64,000 nt of DNA from Lactobacillus taiwanensis DSM 21401 (GTDB taxonomy: Bacteria > Bacillota > Bacilli > Lactobacillales > Lactobacillaceae): positions 1 to 64,000 of the forward strand of contig NZ_AYZG01000011.1 of the NCBI RefSeq assembly GCF_001436695.1. Direction: 5' to 3'. Positions within the stretch are counted from its first letter, which is position 1, and every line of letters begins with the position of its first letter. The notes beneath the pieces are model-generated. The model had not been told where the DNA came from, searched no databases, and saw nothing but the letters and a program-made list of their open reading frames with translations. Shown piece after piece: positions 28,715 through 37,459 of the stretch. Both the position numbers and the translations under genes were made by a program.

Positions 28715-31360
28715 ATGGCTAAAAAGCGTATTTATGAAGTAGCGAAAGAATTAGGCATTGAAAACAAAATTGTTGTAAAAAAGGCACAAGATTTGGGTTT
28801 TGATGTAAAGAGCCACATGTCCTCCCTAGATGATAAGCAAGTTTCTAAGTTAGTAGATAGTTTTAAGTCTGCTAATGAGACTAAGCCATCTACTGAAAAG
28901 GATTCTAAAAAGCCCAATCGTAATGAAAAGACAAAAATAAAAGTTTCTGTTGGTGCAATTCGTCGCCGTGATAATAAAAATGACCATGAAAATCATCATG
29001 GAAATAATAAACGCAGAAACAATAAATTTAAGAAACAACAAAACGATCATCATGCTGGTGAAGATAGAAAACAAAATTCATCTAAGCCAGCAGCACGTGA
29101 CTTGTTAAGCAAGTTTAAAAAGAAGCAAAGAGCTGAAGCAAGTGAACTAAATGCTCAGACTGAAGCTTCCCGCCGTAAGTGGCATCAAGAACAAAATCCT
29201 AAAAGATCAAAGGTTAAAAAAGTGGAAAATACTCGTAAGCCAAAAGAAGAAAAACTCGAAGGAGCTGCAGCTGTTAAAGCTCGTGTACAAGCTTCACAAA
29301 AACCAGTTGGTCCTAAGATTATCAAACCATCGCCGGCAAGAAACAAGGCTAAAAGACCTACTGTAAAGAAAGTAGAACCGATTTCTCCAGTTGTACCTGC
29401 TCCTCAAAAAGAAGAAGCAAAACCAACTCGTAAGAAAGACTTTACTCGTAAAAAGCGTGAAGTGCCGGATTATGAACGCGAAAGAAGCGAACATTCTGAT
29501 AAGGCACGTCGTCGTAGAAATAAAAAGAATAAACGCATCAATCAAAGTAAAGAAGTAAAGAAGCAACCAACCCAAAGAAAGGAACGTCCATTGCCAGAAA
29601 CATTAGTTTATGAAGAAGGCATGAATGCTCAAGATTTAGGAAAACTTCTCCATAGAGAACCTGCAGAAATCGTTAAAAAACTATTTATGCTTGGTGTCAT
29701 GACAAACCAAAACCAATCTTTAGATAAAGATACTATTGAACTCTTAGCAGCTGAATATGGTATTGAAGCTAAAGAAAAAGTGCATGAAGATATTTCTGAC
29801 ATTGATACTTTATACACTAAGGAAATGGAAGAATCTAAGGCTTCTAAGCATCAAGAAAAACGCCCACCAGTTGTTACAATTATGGGACACGTTGACCATG
29901 GTAAGACTACTTTGCTTGACAGATTACGTCATACTAACGTATCTGAACATGAAGCTGGTGGTATTACTCAAGAAATTGGTGCTTATCAAGTAAGAATTGA
30001 TGATCGTTTAATTACATTCTTAGATACTCCAGGACATGCTGCTTTTTCTAACATGCGTGCTCGTGGTGCTGAAATTACTGATATTGTTATCTTGGTAGTT
30101 GCAGCAGATGATGGTGTAATGCCACAAACTATTGAAGCTATTGACCATGCTAAAAGTGCTGGAGTACCAATTATTGTTGCTGTCAATAAGATTGATAAAC
30201 CAGGTGCAAACCCTGATCATGTAATGGAACAACTTATGAAATATGGTTTAGTTCCTGAAGATTGGGGTGGAGACACAATCTTTGTTAAGATTTCCGCTAA
30301 GACTGGTAAGAATGTTGAAGAACTCTTACAAATGATTCTACTTCAAGCTGATGTTATGGAGCTTAAGGCAGATCCTGATCAAAAAGCTATTGGTACTGTA
30401 ATTGAAGCTCGTCTTGATAAAGGACGCGGTTCAGTAGCCGATATTTTGGTTCAACAAGGTACCCTGAAAGTTGGAGATCCAATTGTTGTAGGTGATACTT
30501 TTGGACGCGTACGTGTTATGACTAACGATAAGGGCCGTCGCGTTAAGAAAGCTACACCATCTACACCAGTTGAAATTACTGGTTTGAACGATGTGCCTGA
30601 AGCAGCTGACAAGTTAGTTGTCTTTGAAGATGAAAAGACTGCTAGAAGTGTCGGTGAGCAACGTGCAAAGAACGCTCTAGAGAAACAACGGGAAAATGTA
30701 CAACATGTTACTTTGGACAACTTGTTTGATACAATGAAGAAAGAGAACATGAAGGAAGTTGACATTGTTCTTAAGGCTGACGTTCAAGGTTCAGCAGAAG
30801 CATTACAACAATCTCTTGAAAAGATTGAAGTTGAAGGCGTACGAGTTAATATCATTCACTCTGGTGTTGGTGCCATCAATGAATCTGATGTTACTTTAGC
30901 TGGCGCATCAAATGCATTTATTGTTGGATTTAACGTTAGACCGACTAATACTGCCAAGAGTCAAGCTGATACTGAAGGTGTAGATATCCGTCTCTATAAT
31001 ATTATTTATAAAGTTATGGATGATGTTGAAGCTGCTATGAAGGGTATGCTTGAGCCTACATACGAAGAAAAGGTTACTGGAAACTTAACTGTTCGTGAAA
31101 CTTGGAAAGTATCTAAGATTGGTACAATTGCTGGTGCCTTTGTAGATAACGGATATGTTACTAGAGACTCCGGTATTAGAGTTATTCGTGACGGTATTGT
31201 TAAATATGATGGAAAAGTTGCATCTCTTAAGCGTTTCAAGGATGATGTCAAGGAAGTTAAGCAAGGATTTGATTGTGGTATCACAATTGAAAACTTCAAC
31301 GATATTAAGGTTGACGATCAACTTGAAGCTTACGAAATGCAAGAGGTACCTGTTAAATAG
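28715..31360 (+). CDS. infB: Translation initiation factor IF-2
   Basis: IF-2 (881 aa) places fMet-tRNA on the 30S and joins the subunits. After a short N-terminal domain there is a long basic, low-complexity linker (about residues 50-300) rich in Lys, Arg and Asn. The GTPase domain has [12 protein letters not shown] near residue 390, DTPGHAAF and NKIDKPGAN, followed by domains II, III and the fMet-binding domain. The start is ATG 28715 behind GGAG. Second-frame ORFs in the linker are shadows. Confidence 0.97.
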   Translation: MAKKRIYEVAKELGIENKIVVKKAQDLGFDVKSHMSSLDDKQVSKLVDSFKSANETKPSTEKDSKKPNRNEKTKIKVSVGAIRRRDNKNDHENHHGNNKRRNNKFKKQQNDHHAGEDRKQNSSKPAARDLLSKFKKKQRAEASELNAQTEASRRKWHQEQNPKRSKVKKVENTRKPKEEKLEGAAAVKARVQASQKPVGPKIIKPSPARNKAKRPTVKKVEPISPVVPAPQKEEAKPTRKKDFTRKKREVPDYERERSEHSDKARRRRNKKNKRINQSKEVKKQPTQRKERPLPETLVYEEGMNAQDLGKLLHREPAEIVKKLFMLGVMTNQNQSLDKDTIELLAAEYGIEAKEKVHEDISDIDTLYTKEMEESKASKHQEKRPPVVTIMGHVDHGKTTLLDRLRHTNVSEHEAGGITQEIGAYQVRIDDRLITFLDTPGHAAFSNMRARGAEITDIVILVVAADDGVMPQTIEAIDHAKSAGVPIIVAVNKIDKPGANPDHVMEQLMKYGLVPEDWGGDTIFVKISAKTGKNVEELLQMILLQADVMELKADPDQKAIGTVIEARLDKGRGSVADILVQQGTLKVGDPIVVGDTFGRVRVMTNDKGRRVKKATPSTPVEITGLNDVPEAADKLVVFEDEKTARSVGEQRAKNALEKQRENVQHVTLDNLFDTMKKENMKEVDIVLKADVQGSAEALQQSLEKIEVEGVRVNIIHSGVGAINESDVTLAGASNAFIVGFNVRPTNTAKSQADTEGVDIRLYNIIYKVMDDVEAAMKGMLEPTYEEKVTGNLTVRETWKVSKIGTIAGAFVDNGYVTRDSGIRVIRDGIVKYDGKVASLKRFKDDVKEVKQGFDCGITIENFNDIKVDDQLEAYEMQEVPVK

Positions 31361-31390
31361 GCATCTTTTTTCACAAAAAGGAGCTTAATT

Positions 31391-31762
31391 ATGAAACATA
31401 GAATTGGTCGTGTAGAAGGCGAAATTTTACGTGAGTTAACTAAGATTTTACGTAAGGATATTCGTGATCCACGTTTGAGTGATGTTACTATTACAGCTGT
31501 AGAATGTACAAATGATTTGTCATATGCAACTATTTATTACAGCTTGTTGACAGATGATTCAGCAAAGGAAAAGGAGGTAGCTGAAGGACTTGATAAAGCA
31601 AAAGGAATGATGCGTCACTTGCTTGGTCAAACTCTAACAGTCTATAAAGTTCCTGAACTGATTTTTAAACGTGATACTTCTGTTGCTTATGGTTCTAAAA
31701 TTGACAGTTTAATCAACCAAGTTAAAAAGCAAGATCAAGAACGTGAAAATAAGAATAAATAA
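31391..31762 (+). CDS. rbfA: 30S ribosome-binding factor A
   Basis: RbfA (123 aa) is a cold-shock KH-fold factor for 16S 5'-end maturation. The start KHRIGRVEGEILRELTKIL and DPRLSDVTITAVECTNDLSYA are family signatures. AGGAG precedes the ATG, and a hairpin terminator follows. Confidence 0.95.
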   Translation: MKHRIGRVEGEILRELTKILRKDIRDPRLSDVTITAVECTNDLSYATIYYSLLTDDSAKEKEVAEGLDKAKGMMRHLLGQTLTVYKVPELIFKRDTSVAYGSKIDSLINQVKKQDQERENKNK

Positions 31763-31790
31763 AAAGGACGCCGTAAGGCGTCTTTTATTT
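31763..31790 (+). terminator. Terminator between rbfA and truB
   Basis: GACGCC (31767-31772) pairs with GGCGTC across GTAA, extended by A-T pairs and followed by TTTTATTTT. truB follows only 14 bases later without a clear promoter, so partial read-through is likely. Confidence 0.8.
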
Positions 31791-31803
31791 TGGAGATAAT
31801 GAT

Positions 31804-32697
31804 ATGTTAAATGGAATTGTAGTTGTAAATAAACCACGTGGAGTAACAAGTAGTGATTGTGTCTATAAGTTGAGAAAAATTTTACATATTAGAAAAATTG
31901 GTCATGCTGGTACTCTTGACCCGGAAGTAAATGGTGTATTGCCCATTGCCGTTGGACAGGCGACAAAATTAATTGAATTAATGCATGAAAAGCCGAAGTC
32001 ATATATTGGTAGCGGAATGTTTGGCCGAGCAACTGATAGTTATGATTTGGATGGGAAAACAACTGCAGAAGAGGAAATAGTTACACCTTTTACTAGTAAT
32101 GAAATTATTGTTGGTATGAAAGAATTAACAGGAAAACTTGAGCAGGTACCACCAATTTATTCAGCAGTAAGAGTTAACGGAAAGAGACTCTATGAATATG
32201 CAAGAGAACATATTCCAGTTGAACGACCGAAAAGAAAAGTAAATGTTTATAGTTATGAATTAACTCAAGATCCAGAATATGATCCTTTAGAAAAAACAGA
32301 AAGTTTTAACTTTGCAATTCGTTGTTCTAAAGGTACTTATGTGAGATCTTTAGTTAATGATTTGGGAGAAAAGCTGGGTGTGCCAGCCGTAATGACTAGC
32401 CTTACCCGAACTAGTAGCTCTGGTTTTGATATTAGCCAGGCTGTAGATTTAGAAACAATTGAGGCAGAAATAGATACTCCAGAAAAGTGGTTACAACCGA
32501 TTGATAGCTTTTTTGTCGACTTACCTAAAATAAAACTTTCTCCAGATCAATTTAAACGTGTTTCAAATGGAGCCGGTATTGATTTAAATACTAATTATGC
32601 CAAGGTCGCGTTGGTTTATAATGGATATATAAAAGCTATTTATCAACGGAAAGGGAAAATTTATTGTCCTGAGATGATGCTTTTAAAAAATGAATAG
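31804..32697 (+). CDS. truB: tRNA pseudouridine-55 synthase
   Basis: TruB (297 aa) makes Psi55 in the T-loop of tRNAs. The catalytic Asp lies in HAGTLDPEVNGVLPIAVGQATK, and the N-terminus reads GIVVVNKPRGVTSSD. The C-terminal segment resembles a PUA domain. It precedes ribF by 12 bases. Confidence 0.96.
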   Translation: MLNGIVVVNKPRGVTSSDCVYKLRKILHIRKIGHAGTLDPEVNGVLPIAVGQATKLIELMHEKPKSYIGSGMFGRATDSYDLDGKTTAEEEIVTPFTSNEIIVGMKELTGKLEQVPPIYSAVRVNGKRLYEYAREHIPVERPKRKVNVYSYELTQDPEYDPLEKTESFNFAIRCSKGTYVRSLVNDLGEKLGVPAVMTSLTRTSSSGFDISQAVDLETIEAEIDTPEKWLQPIDSFFVDLPKIKLSPDQFKRVSNGAGIDLNTNYAKVALVYNGYIKAIYQRKGKIYCPEMMLLKNE

Positions 32698-32709
32698 CGA
32701 GAGTAGAAC

Positions 32710-33648
32710 ATGAAAATAATAACCTTGGATTATCCTATTACAGCACCTATTACGAATGAAAAGGTAGTTTTAAGTTTAGGTTTTTTTGATGGGGTGCATA
32801 TTGGACATCAGAAATTAATTAAAGATGCTAAATTAATAGCAGAAAAGAAAAATTTACCATTAATGGTAATGACTTTTGATAAACATCCTAAAGAAATATA
32901 TAAAAATGATCATAAGTTTGTCTATTTAGAAACTGAGCGAGAAAAAGAGCATAAAATGGAGAAGTTGGGAGTAGATTATTTAGTCATTATTAAATTTACT
33001 AAAGAATTTAGCCAGCTTTCACCTCAAGATTTTGTTGATCAGGTGGTAATGAAACTCAAGGCTGATACAGTAGTAGTGGGTTTTGACTATACTTATGGTC
33101 CCAAAGATATTGCTAATGTAGAAAATTTTCCTAAGTTTGCTAAAGATAGATTTAAAATTGTAGTGGAGCCAAAACAAGCAATAGATAAGATAAAAGTTGG
33201 GTCAACTTTTATTAGAAAGGTTATTCAACGTGGAAACGTGGAATTGGCAGCCGCTTTGTTAGGGCAGCCATATGAAACTTCCGGAATTATTGTGCATGGA
33301 TTTAGAAGAGGTCATAAAATCGGTTTTCCAACTGCAAATCTTGAAATTGAAGGGTCAAAGGTTCTACCAGCTGAAGGTGTATATGCAACGCGAGCTAAAA
33401 TAAATGGAAAGTGGCATGATGCGATGACTAGCGTTGGTTATAATGAAACCTTTAAAACGAATCATGGATTAACTATTGAGACTAATATTTTTGATTTTGA
33501 TGAGGAAGCATATGGTAAGCAATTAACTTTAGCTTGGTATAAGTTTATGCGCAAGAATGAAAAATTTTCTGGGATAGAGGATTTATCTCGTCAATTAGAT
33601 CAAGATAAGCGAAATATTAAGCAATATTTTTATGAATTAGAAAAATAA
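32710..33648 (+). CDS. ribF: Bifunctional riboflavin kinase/FAD synthetase
   Basis: RibF (312 aa) converts riboflavin to FMN and FAD. The N-terminal nucleotidyltransferase has LGFFDGVHIGHQKLI and STFIRKVI; the C-terminal kinase has GHKIGFPTANLEI. Last gene of the nusA operon. No FMN riboswitch is seen. Confidence 0.96.
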   Translation: MKIITLDYPITAPITNEKVVLSLGFFDGVHIGHQKLIKDAKLIAEKKNLPLMVMTFDKHPKEIYKNDHKFVYLETEREKEHKMEKLGVDYLVIIKFTKEFSQLSPQDFVDQVVMKLKADTVVVGFDYTYGPKDIANVENFPKFAKDRFKIVVEPKQAIDKIKVGSTFIRKVIQRGNVELAAALLGQPYETSGIIVHGFRRGHKIGFPTANLEIEGSKVLPAEGVYATRAKINGKWHDAMTSVGYNETFKTNHGLTIETNIFDFDEEAYGKQLTLAWYKFMRKNEKFSGIEDLSRQLDQDKRNIKQYFYELEK

Positions 33649-33679
33649 AATATGAGCTATCTATTTATTTAAAATGTGG

Positions 33680-33685
33680 TAAAAT
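33680..33685 (+). promoter_or_regulatory. -10 element of ABC-F leader promoter
   Basis: TAAAAT (33680-33685) lies in the ribF-ABC-F gap with no clear consensus -35 seventeen bases ahead. Transcription from about 33692 would give a 210-nt leader. Confidence 0.4.
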
Positions 33686-33729
33686 AGTTTTATCAATTGA
33701 AATTTAATATTTGAAAGAAGGTTACGCCG

Positions 33730-33741
33730 TTGCGTTTTTAA
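33730..33741 (+). CDS. Candidate 3-codon leader ORF (Met-Arg-Phe)
   Basis: TTG-CGT-TTT-TAA lies eight bases after a good ribosome-binding site, AAGAAGG (33715-33721). The stop is directly followed by CTTGCAAAA (33743-33751), which can pair with the antiterminator strand at 33802-33811. A ribosome held on this ORF would cover that segment. Very short leader ORFs are known upstream of ABC-F resistance genes. Start with TTG is a guess from the RBS position. Confidence 0.4.
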   Translation: MRF

Positions 33742-33742
33742 T

Positions 33743-33887
33743 CTTGCAAAATAGCATAGTTGAGTTTTAATAATTATTTTTTTATAAGGACAACTGTGCA
33801 CTTTTGACAAGATTGAACGTAGATGGGAATCTTCTTTTTTGCTTAACTAGGAGAAAGTCTACACTTGTCAAAAGTGTAGGCTTTTTT
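33743..33887 (+). promoter_or_regulatory. Three-segment transcription attenuator of ABC-F gene
   Basis: Segment 1, CTTGCAAAA (33743-33751), can pair with segment 2, CACTTTTGACAAG (33799-33811), with one bulged base. Segment 2 is also the exact 13-nt complement of segment 3, CTTGTCAAAAGTG (33864-33876). Segment 3 is the core of an intrinsic terminator (33856-33887) ending in TTTTTT, so 2:3 pairing and the terminator exclude each other. Ribosome stalling at the short ORF would mask segment 1 and allow 2:3 pairing and read-through. Confidence 0.75.
33856..33887 (+). terminator. Conditional terminator before ABC-F gene
   Basis: AGTCTACACTT (33856-33866) pairs with AAGTGTAGGCT (33872-33882, one G-T pair), followed by TTTTT. 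The RBS GAGGTG (33891-33896) and ATG at 33903 come right after. Confidence 0.85.
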
Positions 33888-33902
33888 CGTGAGGTGATTA
33901 AT

Positions 33903-35420
33903 ATGAGTAATATTAATATTTCAAATCTTTCTTTTAGATATCCAGATAGCTCAGATAATATATTTAATAATTTAAATTTAGATTTAGATAGTAGTTGGAA
34001 ATTAGGTTTAGTAGGAAGAAACGGGAGGGGAAAGACAACCTTCTTGAATCTTTTACGAGGTAATTTAAGGGGAATAGGAAAGATACAAGCTAAACTTGAA
34101 TTTAACTATTTTCCGCTTACTGTTAAGAATCAGGAACAATTAACTTTATATGCGCTGCAAGAACATGTTTCATTTGAACAGTGGGAACTTGAACGCGAAT
34201 TAAATTTAATGAAAGTTGATCCTGAACTTATTTGGCAGCCTTTTAATTCTTTAAGTGGTGGAGAACAGACTAAGATTTTGTTGGCCCTATCCTTTATTAA
34301 TAAGAACGGTTTTCCTTTAATCGATGAGCCAACTAATCATTTAGATGAAGACTCTAGAAGACAGGTTGTAGCTTATTTACAACAACATTCTAATGGCTAC
34401 ATTGTGGTGAGCCACGATCGTGCTTTCTTAAATCAAGTAACAAATCATATCTTAGCCATTGAAAATACCGAAATTCATTTGTATCAGGGCAATTTTGCCA
34501 GTTATGAAGATACAAAGACAAAGCGAGATAAATTTAATCAAGATAAGAATGAAAAACTTCAAGGTCAAATTAGAAGTTTGAACGAAAGTAGAAAGCGAGT
34601 AAAAGGATATTCTCTTCAATCAGAAAACAATAAAAAAGCCAGCGCTCATAAAAATGAAATCCATGCATTCATTAATAAAGGTTTCTTTAGTCATAAAGCG
34701 GCTAAAATAATGAAAAGATCGAAGAATCTTGAAAGAAGAATGGATAAAAGCATTCAAGATAAAAAAGGCTTAATGACAAATATTGAGTCTATTCCTGAAT
34801 TAGAAATGAACTTTCATCCCAACTATCATGGAATCCTATTAGAAGCACAGCATTTAGATCTTACAGTCCAAAATAAGAAATTGTTTGAAGATTTAAATTT
34901 AACTATTAAAAATCATGGGATTGTAGCTCTAGAAGGAAAAAATGGATCTGGAAAGTCTACATTTTTGAAAAATATTTTAAAACCAGATAAAAATGTGATT
35001 TCTCAAGGAAAGCTTGATATTGTTAATGGCTTAAAGATATCATATTTACCACAAAATTTTATTGAATATTCTGGTACTTTATCTCAGTTTGCAGAAAAAG
35101 AAAAAATATCTTATGAAAATCTATTAAATATTCTTAGAAAAATGGGTTTTCCGAGAGAAAGTTTTGCCACAAAAATTGAAGAAATGAGTATGGGACAGCA
35201 AAAAAGGGTGGCAATTGCCAAATCATTAGTGGAAGAAGCAGATATATATTTATGGGATGAGCCAGCTAATTATTTAGACGTATTTAATCAGGATCAGTTA
35301 ATTAACATGTTAAGAAAAGAACAACCGGCAATGCTCTTAATTGAACATGATAAGTATTTTATTAGTCAGATTACAGATAAACGAATAAAATTAAAGGGGG
35401 TGGAGAAGCTAAATAATTAA
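33903..35420 (+). CDS. ABC-F ribosomal protection protein, Lsa/Vga-like
   Basis: This 505-aa cytosolic protein has two ATPase domains and no membrane helices, the ABC-F design. Domain 1 has GRNGRGKTT, LSGGEQTKI and LIDEPTNHLD; domain 2 has GKNGSGKST, MSMGQQKRV and LWDEPANYLD. The inter-domain linker (about residues 190-300) is long and basic, as in resistance ABC-F proteins that displace lincosamides, streptogramin A and pleuromutilins from the ribosome. The N-terminus (ISNLSFRYPDSSDNIF and WKLGLVGRNGRGKTT) resembles Lsa. The start is ATG 33903; an upstream extension would run through the attenuator. Drug specificity is not known. Confidence 0.88.
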   Translation: MSNINISNLSFRYPDSSDNIFNNLNLDLDSSWKLGLVGRNGRGKTTFLNLLRGNLRGIGKIQAKLEFNYFPLTVKNQEQLTLYALQEHVSFEQWELERELNLMKVDPELIWQPFNSLSGGEQTKILLALSFINKNGFPLIDEPTNHLDEDSRRQVVAYLQQHSNGYIVVSHDRAFLNQVTNHILAIENTEIHLYQGNFASYEDTKTKRDKFNQDKNEKLQGQIRSLNESRKRVKGYSLQSENNKKASAHKNEIHAFINKGFFSHKAAKIMKRSKNLERRMDKSIQDKKGLMTNIESIPELEMNFHPNYHGILLEAQHLDLTVQNKKLFEDLNLTIKNHGIVALEGKNGSGKSTFLKNILKPDKNVISQGKLDIVNGLKISYLPQNFIEYSGTLSQFAEKEKISYENLLNILRKMGFPRESFATKIEEMSMGQQKRVAIAKSLVEEADIYLWDEPANYLDVFNQDQLINMLRKEQPAMLLIEHDKYFISQITDKRIKLKGVEKLNN

Positions 35421-35435
35421 AGGAGAGAAAAATTA

Positions 35436-35652
35436 GTATTTGATTATAAAAAAGAATATAAAGATTTATATTTTCTAAAAAAAGAAACCTGAATTAATAA
35501 CTGTTCCTGAAATGAACTATCTCGCAGTTTCAGGAAGTGGTGATCCAATTGATATAAAAAATCCACGCTATCATCATGAAATATATTTAAGTGATCCGCG
35601 AGGAACTAGAGTGGAGAGATTAAAGACTGTAATTAAACTACCAATTAAATAA
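35436..35652 (+). pseudogene. Decayed GyrI-like small-molecule-binding protein
   Basis: Reading frame by frame gives FDYKKEYKDLYF, a frame change in the A-run near 35477-35488, then PELITVPEMNYLAVSGSGDP, and, without the middle of the domain, NPRYHHEIYLSDPRGTR and LKTVIKLPIK with a stop. Both ends match the GyrI-like/AraC-effector-binding family (about 200 aa), so an internal deletion of over 100 codons plus a frameshift have removed function. The start codon also appears lost, while the RBS AGGAGAG remains. Confidence 0.75.
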
Positions 35653-35658
35653 ACTTAC

Positions 35659-35684
35659 GCAAGTACTCTGTACTTGCTTTTTTT
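35659..35684 (+). terminator. Terminator before hrcA
   Basis: A perfect 8-bp stem (35659-35666 with 35670-35677), TCT loop and a seven-T run separate the pseudogene from the heat-shock operon. Confidence 0.88.
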
Positions 35685-35702
35685 GTGAAAAATTAAATTG
35701 AT

Positions 35703-35729
35703 TTAGCACTCTGCTTGCACAATTGCTAA
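35703..35729. promoter_or_regulatory. CIRCE operator 1 (HrcA site)
   Basis: TTAGCACTC, nine bases, AATTGCTAA. The right arm has two mismatches from GAGTGCTAA. It overlaps the -35 TTGCAC (35715-35720). Confidence 0.85.
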
Positions 35730-35742
35730 TATATGGTATTAT
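35715..35742 (+). promoter_or_regulatory. hrcA operon promoter
   Basis: TTGCAC (35715-35720), a 16-bp spacer and TATTAT (35737-35742) lie between two CIRCE elements, so HrcA can block both polymerase binding and early elongation. Confidence 0.75.
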
Positions 35743-35750
35743 ATAAATTG

Positions 35751-35777
35751 TTAGCACAAAGGAAAGAAGAGTGCTAA
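35751..35777. promoter_or_regulatory. CIRCE operator 2 (HrcA site)
   Basis: TTAGCACAA, nine bases, GAGTGCTAA. The left arm has two mismatches. It covers the expected start of the transcript. Confidence 0.9.
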
Positions 35778-35793
35778 TGATGGGGGCGAGAAA

Positions 35794-36852
35794 ATGTTGA
35801 CTGAACGGCAAGAACTTATTTTGAAGACTATTATTATGGACTTTACTCAGACGCATGAGCCGGTAGGTTCTAAGACCGTGACGAATCAACTGCCTGTCAA
35901 GGTCTCAAGTGCAACTATTCGAAACGAGATGGCTGCCTTAGAAGAGCAAGGTTTAATTGAAAAAACTCACTCTTCTAGTGGAAGGATTCCATCTAGTGCT
36001 GGTTATAGGTATTATTTGGATCATTTAATTAATCCAGTAAAGATACCAGCATCTGTTTATAATCAGATTGTTTATCAATTAGACCAACCTTTTCAGCAAG
36101 TTAATGAAATCGTGCAAGAAGCTGCAAAGATATTGTCCGATTTAACTAACTATACTGCTTTTGCGGCAGGTCCTGAAACCCATTCTGTTAAAGTTACTGG
36201 TTTTAGGATTGTTCCTCTTTCTAGTCATCAAGTGATGGCTATCTTAGTTACTGATGATAGTAATGTTAAGAATCAAATCTATACTTTACCTCATCATACT
36301 AGTGGAGAAGAGATTGAAAAAGCGGTAAGATTGATCAATGACCACCTAGTTGGTAAGCCTCTTAGTTCAATTAATGAAGTGCTGCTTAAAAGAATTGCAG
36401 ATCATTTGGTAGCTGGCGGATCGGCACCTGAAATTTTAGATTTGCTCCAAGATGTTATTAAGGACGCTGCGAGTGAACAAATGTATGTTGATGGTCAAAT
36501 TAATCTTTTAAGTAATTACGAAAACGATGATTTAACGAAAGTTAAGTCATTATATAAGTTAATTGATCAAAACGATGCTATTTCAAGTTTGATTGGCTTT
36601 AATCCAGAAGATGAAATTAAAGATGGTACTAATTCGAAAGTTCAAGTTAAGTTGGGCTCAGAATTACCATCAGATTTGTTAGAAGATTATAGCTTGCTTA
36701 CTGCACAATATAGTGTTGGTAAATATGGTAAAGGAACAATTGCACTGCTAGGGCCAACTAACATGCCATACTCGCAGATGATCGGACTACTCGAGTATTT
36801 TAGAAATGAACTAGCAAAGAAATTGTTGGATTATTATGGTAGATTTAAGTAA
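35794..36852 (+). CDS. hrcA: Heat-inducible repressor HrcA
   Basis: HrcA (352 aa) represses class I heat-shock genes by binding CIRCE and needs GroEL to stay active. The winged-helix N-terminus reads [16 protein letters not shown] and [30 protein letters not shown]. Two CIRCE sites lie directly upstream, so the operon is autoregulated. A 7-codon ORF (35777-35800) ends in TGTTGA over the hrcA ATG and may couple translation. Genes follow as grpE, dnaK, dnaJ. Confidence 0.96.
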   Translation: MLTERQELILKTIIMDFTQTHEPVGSKTVTNQLPVKVSSATIRNEMAALEEQGLIEKTHSSSGRIPSSAGYRYYLDHLINPVKIPASVYNQIVYQLDQPFQQVNEIVQEAAKILSDLTNYTAFAAGPETHSVKVTGFRIVPLSSHQVMAILVTDDSNVKNQIYTLPHHTSGEEIEKAVRLINDHLVGKPLSSINEVLLKRIADHLVAGGSAPEILDLLQDVIKDAASEQMYVDGQINLLSNYENDDLTKVKSLYKLIDQNDAISSLIGFNPEDEIKDGTNSKVQVKLGSELPSDLLEDYSLLTAQYSVGKYGKGTIALLGPTNMPYSQMIGLLEYFRNELAKKLLDYYGRFK

Positions 36853-36863
36853 GGAGGTTAGCT

Positions 36864-37442
36864 GTGAGTAAAGAAGAGTTTCCGCATGAAAAGGATTTAA
36901 AAGACGAGGTGACCCCAGATAAGGCACCAAAAAAAGATCCCCAATCAGCTCCGAAAGAGGAAGTTAAGGAAAATCCAGCAAAAGATTATGAAAAGGAAAT
37001 TGCTGAACTAACTGCTAAAAATACGGATCTTGAAGATAGATACTTACGTAGCGAAGCAGAGATTCAAAATATGCAAGCCCGTTATGCAAAAGAACGTGCT
37101 CAATTAATTAAGTATGAATCTCAAAGCTTAGCTAAAGAAGTTTTGCCTGCAATGGATAATTTAGAGCGTGCATTAGCTGTTGAAGCTGATGATGAAGCTG
37201 CTAAACAACTTCAAAAAGGTGTTCAGATGACTCTTGATTCATTAGTTAAATCAATGAAAGATCAAGGAATTACTGAAATTAAAGCTGAAGGCGAACCTTT
37301 CGATCCATCTCTTCATCAAGCTGTACAAACTGTCGCAGCGGAAAATGATAATCAAAAGGATCACGTAGTTAAAGTTTTACAAAAAGGATATCAATATAAA
37401 GATAGAACATTAAGACCAGCAATGGTTGTAGTGGCTCAATAA
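36864..37442 (+). CDS. grpE: Nucleotide exchange factor GrpE
   Basis: GrpE (192 aa) releases ADP from DnaK. A charged disordered N-terminus (1-45) leads to a long coiled-coil (about 46-90), then the beta domain with [11 protein letters not shown] and a C-terminal [11 protein letters not shown]. The start is GTG behind AAGGAGG, 11 bases after hrcA. Confidence 0.96.
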   Translation: MSKEEFPHEKDLKDEVTPDKAPKKDPQSAPKEEVKENPAKDYEKEIAELTAKNTDLEDRYLRSEAEIQNMQARYAKERAQLIKYESQSLAKEVLPAMDNLERALAVEADDEAAKQLQKGVQMTLDSLVKSMKDQGITEIKAEGEPFDPSLHQAVQTVAAENDNQKDHVVKVLQKGYQYKDRTLRPAMVVVAQ

Positions 37443-37459
37443 GAAAGGAAGTTATATTT

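Noticed and set aside
28732-31342. Several antisense and second-frame ORFs inside infB
   Set aside because: They lack ribosome-binding sites and mirror the biased codons of infB.
33804-33902. N-terminal extension of the ABC-F protein
   Set aside because: The extension covers the attenuator and terminator; the RBS GAGGTG serves the ATG at 33903.
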